From Gammaproteobacteria bacterium (lineage in GTDB: Bacteria > Pseudomonadota > Gammaproteobacteria > SZUA-152), in assembly GCA_029882975.1 (NCBI GenBank), contig JAOUJW010000024.1, positions 18,847 through 82,846 of the forward strand: a stretch of DNA of 64,000 nucleotides, read 5' to 3'. The position numbers were made by a program, and so were the translations under genes. This document shows, piece after piece, positions 28,128 to 37,788 of the stretch; within the stretch, counting starts at the first letter, position 1; the number at the start of each line of letters is the position of its first letter. The notes beneath the pieces are model-generated. The model was not told the DNA's origin. It saw only the letters and a program-made list of their open reading frames with translations, and made no database searches.

Positions 28128-29699
28128 ATGATTCACACTTATCGATTTCGCCTGACCATCTATACCATAGGGCTGTTGGTTTTTCTGACAGGCACCCTAT
28201 CGTTAACTTATATTTATACACGCGGAGTTATCCTCACACAGGCAGAAGAAAGCGCAAACGCTACCGCGCAAGTGTTACAAGCCAATCTGGAACTGGAAGA
28301 AAAGGAGTTGGTGCACTATACGGAGATTGTGCGAGACGATATTCGAGTTAAAGAATATTTGTTCATGATTGCCAAAGTGGGTACAGACTCCTCGGCACTG
28401 GAAACGCTCTACAAACGACAGTTCGGATGGTTACCTGTGGAAAACCATCTTATCATCAGTAATTCCGGCGAGATCATCTCAGGGAATAAAAACTCCACCC
28501 TGGCACCGGCTTTGATCAAACACAGTCAAAACTCCAATGAAGAAGTGTTTTATTACAATGGAGCCAACGGTATGGAGTTGGTATCGTGGGCACCGGTCAT
28601 TTATCAAAATACCAGCCTGGGATTGGTAGCCTTAACCCATTTGTTAAACAACCGTTGGCTGGAAAATATTCGTGAACGCAGTGGCGGTTTCTTATTCCTG
28701 GTGGAACAGGAAAAAGTATTAATCAGCAGTCTAAAGCAAGCAATAAACAAACGCTTTGTTACAGACGAAAAAGGTAGAGCCCATGTGGATGGCAACGTCT
28801 ACCGAGTCAATCGTATTGGACCAAGAATGGTCAGTACCGCACCTCAAATCTGGTATGGTGTCTCCGAACAAGATTTGTTGGAAGGACTGGGCCGTCTCAC
28901 TCGATTCGTACTTTTGGTGATTTTCGCCGGTAGTTTGGCAGTGTTTGGTATGGGCTTGGCCATTTTTAGAAACTTTTCTTCGCCCTTGAATCAACTCATG
29001 CGCATGACTAAGGCTGTCGCTAAAGGTGAATTCCCTAATATGGACAAATCTGTCCTAAAAAACGAAATCGGCGAGCTATCCAATATGTTTGTGGAAATGC
29101 TGGCTGCGTTGCGTCACAAACAGGCGGAAATCGATAGAATCCATAAAGAACTGGAAGAATCCGCCATCACCGATGCGTTGACTTCCTTATATAATCGCCG
29201 CTATTTACAGGAGGTGTTCCCCAAGGTATTAAGTCAGGCACAGCGGGAGAAGCAGTATTTAACCGGTATCCTGCTGGACTTGGATCACTTCAAACAAATC
29301 AACGACCGCTATGGCCACTTGGGCGGCGACCAATGCCTGACCCAAGTAGCCCAGCTGTTACGTGACATATCCCGCGCCAACGACTATGTCTTTCGTATCG
29401 GTGGTGAAGAGTTTTTTATTCTGAGTAGTACTGAAATGAACAATGGCGGAATGGTGCTCGCAGAGAAAATACGAGAATCCATAGAAGCCCACGAGGTACA
29501 CTATAAAGACCTGATCATTCCTTTGACCGCCAGCATCGGCGTCGCCATCGCCAAGTTAGACCTTCCCTCTGACAAAGCACTTACCTATTTACTGTTCCAT
29601 TCCGATAAGGCCATGTATCAAGCAAAAGTGAACGGTAGAAATCAAATTAAAATGCAATCCGCTGTTGATGCCGGTGATGAAACGCGTGACGCGTCGTAA
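28128..29699 (+). CDS. Membrane diguanylate cyclase with periplasmic sensor domain
   Basis: The 523-residue protein has a transmembrane helix (about 9-30), a periplasmic domain (31-255, dCache-like in size), a second helix (about 262-283), HAMP (284-335) and a GGDEF domain (350-515). The catalytic motif GGEEF is near residues 425-429, and an inhibitory-site RAND (RxxD) lies five residues ahead of it, so activity and product inhibition are both predicted. Partnership with the upstream binding protein would make cyclic-di-GMP synthesis respond to a periplasmic ligand. Confidence 0.92.
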   Translation: MIHTYRFRLTIYTIGLLVFLTGTLSLTYIYTRGVILTQAEESANATAQVLQANLELEEKELVHYTEIVRDDIRVKEYLFMIAKVGTDSSALETLYKRQFGWLPVENHLIISNSGEIISGNKNSTLAPALIKHSQNSNEEVFYYNGANGMELVSWAPVIYQNTSLGLVALTHLLNNRWLENIRERSGGFLFLVEQEKVLISSLKQAINKRFVTDEKGRAHVDGNVYRVNRIGPRMVSTAPQIWYGVSEQDLLEGLGRLTRFVLLVIFAGSLAVFGMGLAIFRNFSSPLNQLMRMTKAVAKGEFPNMDKSVLKNEIGELSNMFVEMLAALRHKQAEIDRIHKELEESAITDALTSLYNRRYLQEVFPKVLSQAQREKQYLTGILLDLDHFKQINDRYGHLGGDQCLTQVAQLLRDISRANDYVFRIGGEEFFILSSTEMNNGGMVLAEKIRESIEAHEVHYKDLIIPLTASIGVAIAKLDLPSDKALTYLLFHSDKAMYQAKVNGRNQIKMQSAVDAGDETRDAS

Positions 29700-29725
29700 A
29701 GACGGGTTTCACCCTGCGTATCCAT

Positions 29726-32437
29726 TCAATCAAGGTGGCGTTCAAATTCCTCCAACAAACCCAGGAATTGATCCCAATCCCCCTGCGCCCCCTCCATTTG
29801 AGTCGCCAATACCGTCATGCTTTGCAAACCGAAATAACCGGCCACACCTTTTAGCTGATGCACATAATCCTTTAGCTGCAATGGATCGCGCTTGTCACAT
29901 GCCGCTCGTAATAATTGCCCCAGTCGCTGCAACTCCGCGGTAAGCTTGTTTTCCATACCCTGAGCCACTGCCGCCGATTGAGTGGCAGGAGAACTTTGCG
30001 CTTCTTGCTCTGATTGATCAACACCATTGGGGTTCAACCCTTTTTTTATGCCCAGCAACACATTCCACAACTGCTCTTCTATAATGGGTTTTAACAAAAC
30101 ATCCTCAAAACCCATTTGCGCCAGTTTCTGTTCCGAATCCGCAAATACATCCGCGGTTAAAGCCACCACCGGGGTTTGTTCGTTAATGCCTTTTCCGGCT
30201 TTGATGCGTTTAACAGCTTCCACCCCATCAATGCCCGGTAGGTGGATATCCATAAAAATAACATCAAATAGCCGGGCTTCAGCAGCATCCACCGCTTTCA
30301 AGCCGTTATCCACCAAAACGGGTTCAATACTCTGGCCTCGCAACAAAGTCAGAATCAGGTCTCGGTTAAAGGGGTTATCTTCCACCACCAGCACTTTTAA
30401 ACCATCCAGTGATAGCGTTCCGCCGTCATCCTGAAAACTGACTTGAGGATCCGACCTAGTTCCCAGCAATTTGGAGATCACTCTGCGCATGCGGTCCCGA
30501 CGTACCGGCTTGGACAAACACAACGTTTCTCCACCATAACCCGCACAAGACAACAGCTCATCTCCGGAGCGGTTCGCTAACACCACCACCGGACCGGAAA
30601 AACCGGCCCGGACTTGTGCAATTAAGCTGTTCGTAGCAGCAACATCATGATTTTGGTATAACTCCTCTTGATGTAATTCCTCATTACTCAACCCAATCAT
30701 AGTCAGATCGCATGTCGACCCTTGCATTGCCAGTATTTTTTGCAGATGACTTTGATCACGTGCCACGAACACACCGGCCCCTAAAAAGATCAAATTGTTT
30801 CTCAGGGTACGACGGGAAAAAGAATGGTCGTCGTAGATGATCACATTCTTACCCTGCAGAGGCTGGGCCTCTGCGTAACTATCCTCCCGCTCCGGTTGTA
30901 CCGCCTCAAACGGCAGTGTAAACCAAAACCGACTGCCTTCACCCAGGACGCTGTCCACCCCCATGGTTCCGTTCATCATTTCAACAAAACGTCGCGCGAT
31001 AGTTAAGCCTAAACCGGTTCCCCCAAATTTTCTGGAAATGGACGAATCCGCTTGGGAAAACTCCTTAAACAACTGTTCCAGATTAGCGCTGTCTATGCCA
31101 ATGCCGGTATCCAATACCGCGATCTTAAAGTTACCCTTTTGCCCATCCGTGCTTTCTGACTCCAGCTCTGCCTGCACCACAACACTGCCTTGTTCAGTAA
31201 ACTTAATCGCATTATTCACCAGATTGGTGAGTATTTGGCTTATGCGAGCGGGATCACCCAAGATATATCGAGGCACGTCCGAATGTACCAACAACACCAA
31301 TTCCAGCTTTTTATCGTGCGCGGTAGCGCTGAGCATACTGACAACATCTTCCAACACGCCTGTTAGTTCAAAGGGGACGGACTCCAGCTCTATAGCACCG
31401 GATTCCAACCGCGAAAAACTCAGTACATCGTCAATAACCGTTAGCAGTTGTAGTGCCGCTCTTTGAATCGTGCGGGTATATTCCCACTGATCAGGCGTCT
31501 GCTGAGTCCTATGCAACAAGCGGGTAAAACCCAACACCGCATTCATGGGCGTGCGTATTTCGTGACTCATTTTAGCAAGGAAATCCGCTTTGGCTTTACT
31601 GGCCGACAAGGCATCGTTCCTGGCGGAGTCCAGTTCCACATTACGTTGCTCCAATTGCGCCACGGTATGAGTTAAGGCTTCAGTGGCCTTGGCCACCTGT
31701 TGCTGTAAATCCTGGGTTGCCTCTTGCAAGGCGACCGCCAAAGCATTGAAACCGGATTCCAGAGCGCCCAACTCGCCACCGGAACTCTCTTCCACTCTGA
31801 CGCAAAAATCACCACTGCGTAAGCGTTTCTCACCAGCGGACAGATTCATGATGGGACGAATAACACTGTTACCCACCCATAAGGCCAAAAACACGCTGAC
31901 ACCTAAGCCAAATAAAACCAACATGACCGAATTCACCAGGATTTGCCGTTGCTCCTGATGCACATGCACGGGAGACATCACCACCAATACTTTCCCCAGG
32001 GGTTGCCCCGTTTTCGGCGCAACGGCAAACAGGTCCGATTCGTAATCAGTCACATCAATTCCCGATTCAAACACGATCTGACTGTAGTGAAATGGACTAT
32101 CAGATGTACCATTCGAAACCGCCGCCCCCGCCGCTTGTGCCACCACCTTATTGGCTGCATCAAAGACCACTAACTTTTCCACATCGGCGTCCCGTGCCGA
32201 GGAGTCCAGCAAGCTTTGCAGCATTTTATTGTTCCCCGAATACAAACCAAATTCACCAGCTGAGGCCAAGTGTTTCACCAATGCCTGGCCCCGCAAGCGT
32301 AAGTACCGCTCGGAATCGGAGAAACGTTCTATTGCTGTGTAGTAGGCCATGGACACGGCTATCAATAACACGGGGAATATGGCCAGCGTCAATACTCGGG
32401 AACGGATACCCATTTTCTTAAACAGGTATTTATTCAT
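29726..32437 (-). CDS. BarA-like hybrid sensor histidine kinase with one degenerate receiver
   Basis: The 903-residue protein has a transmembrane helix (about 14-30), a periplasmic sensor (31-170), a second helix, HAMP, HisKA with His292 in MSHEIRTP, and HATPase with LGLTIARRF. A first receiver-like domain (about 535-660) keeps the YDDHS pocket, but the strand that should hold the phospho-Asp reads DLTMIGLS. A second receiver has Asp730 in VIFMDIHLPG, and the C-terminal Hpt domain has His860 in YVHQLKG. It overlaps the upstream binding-protein gene by 8 bases. The likely output is the response regulator at 35458-36147 in the same cluster. Confidence 0.93.
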   Translation of the reverse strand: MNKYLFKKMGIRSRVLTLAIFPVLLIAVSMAYYTAIERFSDSERYLRLRGQALVKHLASAGEFGLYSGNNKMLQSLLDSSARDADVEKLVVFDAANKVVAQAAGAAVSNGTSDSPFHYSQIVFESGIDVTDYESDLFAVAPKTGQPLGKVLVVMSPVHVHQEQRQILVNSVMLVLFGLGVSVFLALWVGNSVIRPIMNLSAGEKRLRSGDFCVRVEESSGGELGALESGFNALAVALQEATQDLQQQVAKATEALTHTVAQLEQRNVELDSARNDALSASKAKADFLAKMSHEIRTPMNAVLGFTRLLHRTQQTPDQWEYTRTIQRAALQLLTVIDDVLSFSRLESGAIELESVPFELTGVLEDVVSMLSATAHDKKLELVLLVHSDVPRYILGDPARISQILTNLVNNAIKFTEQGSVVVQAELESESTDGQKGNFKIAVLDTGIGIDSANLEQLFKEFSQADSSISRKFGGTGLGLTIARRFVEMMNGTMGVDSVLGEGSRFWFTLPFEAVQPEREDSYAEAQPLQGKNVIIYDDHSFSRRTLRNNLIFLGAGVFVARDQSHLQKILAMQGSTCDLTMIGLSNEELHQEELYQNHDVAATNSLIAQVRAGFSGPVVVLANRSGDELLSCAGYGGETLCLSKPVRRDRMRRVISKLLGTRSDPQVSFQDDGGTLSLDGLKVLVVEDNPFNRDLILTLLRGQSIEPVLVDNGLKAVDAAEARLFDVIFMDIHLPGIDGVEAVKRIKAGKGINEQTPVVALTADVFADSEQKLAQMGFEDVLLKPIIEEQLWNVLLGIKKGLNPNGVDQSEQEAQSSPATQSAAVAQGMENKLTAELQRLGQLLRAACDKRDPLQLKDYVHQLKGVAGYFGLQSMTVLATQMEGAQGDWDQFLGLLEEFERHLD

Positions 32438-33365
32438 AACTGTTTACCCCCGGCTCATCTATACCTACGGGTATTTTTATTCCCAGAGACCGAGCGACCG
32501 AATGATTTACCTCCACACTGTAGTATTTGGGAAACACGGACTCGGACCAAGATTCTCCAATGAGAAATGCCTGCGCCAATTCCGCGGAGTGCTTACCAAT
32601 CTGCTCTGGTGTACTGAATACGGCGGCTAAAGCCCCGGCAGTGACATAGGCTTTAGAAAACCCCAACACGGGCACCTTTTGCCGATAGGCGGAATAGAGC
32701 AACCATTTAGCCTGGCGTGGCGAGTTGACTTGCGGATCGGGTATAGCAAGAAAAACATCACTGCTCTTTAACAAAGGCCGAATCTGCTTTACGAAGTTGC
32801 CCGGACCAATGTGAACCGACTGTAACTCCAAATTCAATTGACGTGCTGCCTGTGCTACTTCCGACTGCCGCGCTGAAGAAACAGCACCAAAGGCGACTCC
32901 CACCGTTGTCGCCTGAGGCAATAAATGCCGCCCTAAACTTAATTGCCGCTCAAACGGTTGGTCGAGGTAGATGGCGGATATACGTTTTGCCGGATCTGCA
33001 CGTACCAAAGACTCAAAAGCGGTCTTAGGAATAAACACACAAAGAATACCGGCAGCGGCCAAATCAGAACCCAGCACAACCTCCGCGGCATTAACACCCA
33101 CTGTAATTACCAGGTCACGCACAGCCAATGACTGACTTAACGACGCCATATCACTCAATGTGTAATAGCGAATTTTGGCTGCGCTGCCGTCTTGAACACC
33201 CCGAACAAACCCGTCTTTCACTCGCTCATAAGAACTGGAATTGCTGCTAAACACCACATGAACGGTTGCGTTGCCCGGCTCCTCTGCGTGCGCAAAAAAA
33301 ATGGCGCCGGATAAAAACAATCCGGAAACTAAAACGCAACAAGGAATCAGGCGTGAAAAGACCAT
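32430..33365 (-). CDS. ABC-type periplasmic substrate-binding protein (ABC_sub_bind family) without permease
   Basis: The 311-residue protein has a signal peptide (cleavage after about residue 27, FAHA) and the ABC_sub_bind layout. Characteristic segments are VVFSSNSSSYERVKDGFVRG, VITVGVNAAEVVLG, RISAIYLDQPFERQLSLGRH and a second lobe with VFLAIPDP. Transport partners are absent. It sits between a TonB receptor and a hybrid kinase with short or overlapping junctions, suggesting it presents a ligand to the kinase. Confidence 0.82.
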   Translation of the reverse strand: MVFSRLIPCCVLVSGLFLSGAIFFAHAEEPGNATVHVVFSSNSSSYERVKDGFVRGVQDGSAAKIRYYTLSDMASLSQSLAVRDLVITVGVNAAEVVLGSDLAAAGILCVFIPKTAFESLVRADPAKRISAIYLDQPFERQLSLGRHLLPQATTVGVAFGAVSSARQSEVAQAARQLNLELQSVHIGPGNFVKQIRPLLKSSDVFLAIPDPQVNSPRQAKWLLYSAYRQKVPVLGFSKAYVTAGALAAVFSTPEQIGKHSAELAQAFLIGESWSESVFPKYYSVEVNHSVARSLGIKIPVGIDEPGVNSYE

Positions 33366-33385
33366 AGCCGCACCGGCGCTACGAA

Positions 33386-35410
33386 CTAGAAGTCCGCACT
33401 GAACTTAATGTAAAAACGTCGGCCAAAGGTATTCTCCTTCCTGAACTCTGCATATTCATCATCCAGGACGTTGTGGATAATAAAACGGGCACTTGAGGAA
33501 TCCAGTCCGAACCGCAGCTTTTTGACGATCTGCGCATCCCAGCGCGAATACCCATCTATGTAGTCACCATCTCCTTCCCATTCCATATCGGATACGTGAT
33601 AAAAACTGAGACTGCCCCACCAGTTTGAATTCAAATCGTGTCTCAGATTGAAACTCAAGGTATGCCTAGGTACATTGTCGGCAGCATCAGTGACCACATT
33701 CGGGTTTATTTTACTCATCAAAACACCGCGGGTTTTAGCATAGGAATACTGCAAGCCCACTTTGAACCGTGACCAGGGCTGGTACCCCAGTTGAAACTCC
33801 ACCCCCTCCGTATCCGCGTAACCATTATTGGACCATACCTTAGTCCCGCCGGAATCCTCCGGTGCGAGAATCAGATTACGCAGTTCCTCCTTAAATAACT
33901 TCATATCAAAGGTAATATTCCATTGCGGCAGTTCAGCCAGATACGCCGCCTCTAAAGAAATAATCTTTTCCGGTTGTAAATTGGGATCGCTGGCATAGAG
34001 CACATAGGCAGACCCTGCGCTATCTCTGATTACCCAACGATGGTTGGCTTCGAATAAAGATGGCGCTCGATGCGCCCGTGAGCCACTCACACGAAACGTA
34101 TGATTGGAATTCAATTTGTAATTTAATGCCAGACGTGGTGAATTAAAACGACGTCGATGGTCGGACTGTTCTACCATGTACCCAAAATTCAACAAGACAG
34201 GATCCCACAATTGCCACTCACCGTTAAAAAATACATTGGCGCTGCGGGCGCTGATATAACCTTCCTTGTCCAAAATATATTGGCCTTTAATGCGATCGCG
34301 GCGCATGCTGCCACCCCAGGCAAACCGCATTCCGGCAAAAGGACGAATATTGTGTTGCGCCTCCAACTCGGTTCGGTCCGCCAAACCATCCTGCTGACCG
34401 ACATTAACCAGCTCGCTTGGCAAACCCAGAACGGCGGTATCCACGGTGTACTCATCCCTTTGCTCATGCCGGTTATAAAACAATTGTACGAAAAACTCAT
34501 CCGTATTGGATTGAGTTCGAGTCCAACGTAAATGCGCATGAGAACTTCTAACATCCTTCTCTCGCGCCGGGTCCAGTGGGTTATTTTCAAACCCCAGACC
34601 TAACTGACCATGCACATAGCCCAGACTCCAGTCCAATAAATTCCGTTGACTGCGAGTATACTGTCCGCGAATATCCACGTCCTTCACGGTTTTATCATCC
34701 ACCACCGCGTTAAACCCTTCATCGCGCTGCGATCTGACCGTTACTCGATAATCCAAATCACCCAAACTATCAGAATGACGCATTAACACATTATCGGTCC
34801 TCTGGGTTCCGCGGATCACTTTAAACAAACTACCGTGATCCTCAAAGGCCTGACGCGTTACAATGTTTATAGAGCCCAAAAAAGCGTTGGAACCATAGGC
34901 CGGTGCGTTCGGCCCTCGTACCACCTCAATGCGATCCACGTTTTCCAAGGCCACACCCAAATTGGCCCAGTCCACATTGGATAAAAGGGGTCGATACACG
35001 GAACGTCCGTCCACCATGACTTGAAACTTTCGGGGAAAGCCAAATGAAAGACCATGATAAGTGACAGCAAAGCTGTTACCACTGACATGTGCCACTTGAA
35101 ACCCTGGGATTAATCGCAAAATATCCACCAACTCCACCGCACCGGAAGCGTCGATGATTTCACGATTGATGATGGTAATCGATGCGGGAGAATCAGACTT
35201 AGGTTGCGATAGACGACTGGCCGAAACCACCACGGGTATATCCGCTAAAAAATCATCCTCGCTGAATTCGTTGGCTATGGCCCCCTGGGAAAACCCCAGA
35301 GTCATTCCCAGCAGCCACCGACTGAACTGGTTTCCTACATAATTTTTCACCGAACAACTTGCAGGGCATGAGGTCTTTCTTATGAGGAACATTGATAGGC
35401 ACCGGCGCAA
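33386..35410 (-). CDS. TonB-dependent outer-membrane receptor
   Basis: The frame gives 674 residues; a GTG at 35350 would give 654 and open closer to the signal peptide, which ends near AIANEF. The plug has VVSASRLSQ, the usual IPGF motif and DRIEVVRGPNAPAYGSNAFL. The barrel ends in FYIKFSADF with terminal Phe. The plug-and-barrel style resembles receptors for vitamin or organic ligands and not clearly siderophores. It is second in a cluster after a LuxR-type regulator and before a binding protein and kinase, so it may import the ligand that the cluster senses. Confidence 0.92.
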   Translation of the reverse strand: MRRCLSMFLIRKTSCPASCSVKNYVGNQFSRWLLGMTLGFSQGAIANEFSEDDFLADIPVVVSASRLSQPKSDSPASITIINREIIDASGAVELVDILRLIPGFQVAHVSGNSFAVTYHGLSFGFPRKFQVMVDGRSVYRPLLSNVDWANLGVALENVDRIEVVRGPNAPAYGSNAFLGSINIVTRQAFEDHGSLFKVIRGTQRTDNVLMRHSDSLGDLDYRVTVRSQRDEGFNAVVDDKTVKDVDIRGQYTRSQRNLLDWSLGYVHGQLGLGFENNPLDPAREKDVRSSHAHLRWTRTQSNTDEFFVQLFYNRHEQRDEYTVDTAVLGLPSELVNVGQQDGLADRTELEAQHNIRPFAGMRFAWGGSMRRDRIKGQYILDKEGYISARSANVFFNGEWQLWDPVLLNFGYMVEQSDHRRRFNSPRLALNYKLNSNHTFRVSGSRAHRAPSLFEANHRWVIRDSAGSAYVLYASDPNLQPEKIISLEAAYLAELPQWNITFDMKLFKEELRNLILAPEDSGGTKVWSNNGYADTEGVEFQLGYQPWSRFKVGLQYSYAKTRGVLMSKINPNVVTDAADNVPRHTLSFNLRHDLNSNWWGSLSFYHVSDMEWEGDGDYIDGYSRWDAQIVKKLRFGLDSSSARFIIHNVLDDEYAEFRKENTFGRRFYIKFSADF

Positions 35411-35457
35411 ACCATTATTCGTAAAGGCGCTAAGATAGCATGAAAGCTGAAAAGCCG

Positions 35458-36147
35458 CTAAACCGCCAAACCCATCTTTTGGGCCGCAATCACCGCCTGA
35501 GTTCGATTATTCACTCCCAGTGCTTTAAAAACAGCAGTCACGTGAATTTTTACCGTATGCTGAGACACCCCCAGCGCGCGAGCGATTTCCTTATTTTGCT
35601 TTCCCTTGGCCAACAGTACCAATACGTCAAATTGACGATCCGTGAGCGTTTCTTTTAATTCGTGGTCATCGATCTTGGTGGCGTTTTCTTCTGCTTCGTC
35701 TTCGTCGTCATCGGCTTTCATCAGATCGGGGGGCACATAAACACCACCGGACATCACCAACTTGATGGCGTTAAGCATAACATCGTGTGGAGTGGTTTTA
35801 GGTATGAAACCGAACGCACCTCGATCCAAGGCACGACGCATATCGGATTTCTTATTGGATGCGGATAAAATTACCACCGGCGTATCCGGATAACTCTCTG
35901 CAAGCTGACCCAACAGTTCAAAGCCGTCTGTCTCCGGCATGTACAGATCCAGCAACACAATATCAAATGCGGGCGACGACTGTAGAGCCTCCAAAACCTC
36001 TTTGCCATTACCGGCTTCTGTAATGGCAACGTCTGCGGAGATCTCCTGGAGGGTGTTGCGAATTCCCTCGCGGATCAATACATGGTCATCGGCAACTAAA
36101 ATTTTCAACGGTTTATCCTCTTTCGTCTCAGCTACCCAGACAATCAC
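35458..36147 (-). CDS. NarL/LuxR-family response regulator
   Basis: The 229-residue protein has a receiver domain with VADDHVLIREGI, phospho-acceptor Asp67 in VLLDLYMPETDG, and a LuxR-type helix-turn-helix near the C-terminus (LTDRQFDVLVLLAKGKQNKE through SQHTVKIHV). An acidic linker of about 20 residues joins them. The start is a GTG. It is probably phosphorylated by the hybrid kinase four genes away in the same transcript and may regulate the TonB receptor gene 47 bases downstream. Confidence 0.92.
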   Translation of the reverse strand: MIVWVAETKEDKPLKILVADDHVLIREGIRNTLQEISADVAITEAGNGKEVLEALQSSPAFDIVLLDLYMPETDGFELLGQLAESYPDTPVVILSASNKKSDMRRALDRGAFGFIPKTTPHDVMLNAIKLVMSGGVYVPPDLMKADDDEDEAEENATKIDDHELKETLTDRQFDVLVLLAKGKQNKEIARALGVSQHTVKIHVTAVFKALGVNNRTQAVIAAQKMGLAV

Positions 36148-36284
36148 AGGTCAGAGTTATTCAGCAAGCTCTGCATGGACATTTTAACTGTACACAGAAA
36201 AAAGCGGTTTTTATACACAACTAAGGCCCTAGTACAAATGTACTATAGCAAATCAACAGCATCCCATTGATTTTAGGGCTTTCT

Positions 36285-37718
36285 CTATTCGCCGGAGAGC
36301 TTTTTCTTGAGCAACTCGTTAACCTGCTGGGGATCAGCCTGCCCCTTGGTCGCTTTCATGGCCTGACCCACGAAAAAGCCAAACAGTTTGTCTTTGCCGG
36401 ATCGATATTGCTCCACCTGGCCGGGATTGGCGGCAATAATATCGTCAATGATTTTTTCCACCTCTGAGGAATCAGCCACTTTCAAACCGCGTTTTTCAAT
36501 AATGGTGTCCACATCCCCTTCGCCATCCCAAAGTGCCTGAAATACCTGTTTGGCCATTTTGCCAGTGATATCGCCTTGCTTGATCTTTAGAATCATACTA
36601 CTGAGCATAGGCGCACTTACCGGACTGTCCTGAATACTGAGATTATTTTTGTTTAATGCACCGGTTAAATCACTGATGATCCAGTTGGCCGACAACTTCG
36701 GTTCGTCGGTTTCCTTAACCACCGCCTCAAAGTAATTCGCCAGCGCCAGGCCGGCGGTAATCACCCCGGCGTCATAGGCGCTCAAGCCCAGTTGTTCCAT
36801 ATAACGGTTTTTCTTTTCATCGGGCAACTCGGGCAAGGTTGCTTTGACTTGCTGTAAATAGTCTTCACTAACCTCTACGGGTAATAGATCCGGGTCGGGA
36901 AAGTAACGATAGTCGTTGGCTTCTTCTTTCTCACGCATCTTCCGAGTGACATCCGCATCCGGATCGTACAGACGGGTTTGTTGCACGACTACGCCGCCAC
37001 CTTCGATCAGTTCGATCTGACGCTCAATCTCGTAGTTGATGGCTTTTTCAACAAAGCGAAAGGAGTTGATATTCTTTAACTCGGTTCGGGTACCAAATTC
37101 TTTTTGACCTTTGGGTCGAATCGAAACATTGGCATCGCAACGGAATGAGCCTTCCTGCATATTGCCATCGCAGATTTCCAAATATTGCACCAGGGAATGA
37201 ATTTTTTTCATGTAGGCTACAGCTTCGGCGGCGGATCGCATGTCCGGCTCGGAAACAATTTCCAGTAAGGGAGTGCCGGCCCGGTTTAAATCAATACCCG
37301 TCAAGCCATGAAAGTCCTCGTGTAAGGACTTACCCGCGTCTTCTTCCAAATGGGCTCGTGTGACACCGATGGTTTTGACGCTACCGTCCTCCAGTTCGAT
37401 ATCAATATGACCACCGTCCACAATGGGCAACTCATATTGGCTGATTTGATAGCCCTTCGGTAAATCGGGATAAAAATAGTTTTTACGTGCAAACACCGAC
37501 CGCGGCGCCACCTTGGCGCCAATGGCCAGACCAAACTTGGCCGCCATGCGTACCGCTTCGGTATTTAATACCGGCAACACCCCCGGCAAACCCAGATCCA
37601 CTGCACAGGCCTGCGTGTTGGGTTGTGCGCCGTAGGCAGTGGACGCACCGGAAAATATTTTACTTTTGGTGGCGAGCTGCGCGTGAATTTCCAAGCCAAT
37701 GACCACTTCCCATTGCAT
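36285..37718 (-). CDS. gatB: Asp/Glu-tRNA amidotransferase subunit B
   Basis: The 477-residue GatB has the family start [46 protein letters not shown] and a C-terminal tRNA-binding YqeY-like tail. It forms the GatCAB complex, which converts misacylated Glu-tRNA(Gln) or Asp-tRNA(Asn) to the amidated form. The order gatC-gatA-gatB on the minus strand, divergent from mreB, is common in Gammaproteobacteria. Confidence 0.97.
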   Translation of the reverse strand: MQWEVVIGLEIHAQLATKSKIFSGASTAYGAQPNTQACAVDLGLPGVLPVLNTEAVRMAAKFGLAIGAKVAPRSVFARKNYFYPDLPKGYQISQYELPIVDGGHIDIELEDGSVKTIGVTRAHLEEDAGKSLHEDFHGLTGIDLNRAGTPLLEIVSEPDMRSAAEAVAYMKKIHSLVQYLEICDGNMQEGSFRCDANVSIRPKGQKEFGTRTELKNINSFRFVEKAINYEIERQIELIEGGGVVVQQTRLYDPDADVTRKMREKEEANDYRYFPDPDLLPVEVSEDYLQQVKATLPELPDEKKNRYMEQLGLSAYDAGVITAGLALANYFEAVVKETDEPKLSANWIISDLTGALNKNNLSIQDSPVSAPMLSSMILKIKQGDITGKMAKQVFQALWDGEGDVDTIIEKRGLKVADSSEVEKIIDDIIAANPGQVEQYRSGKDKLFGFFVGQAMKATKGQADPQQVNELLKKKLSGE

Positions 37719-37788
37719 TGTTATACCCTTCTTAGATTCGTTTCGCTTTTCAATTGTTGTCGGCTATTGTTTTTGCGGCTAATCGGTT

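Noticed and set aside
32430..33365. The ABC_sub_bind gene interpreted as part of an ABC importer
   Set aside because: No permease or ATPase gene is adjacent; both neighbours are sensory or outer-membrane receptor genes.
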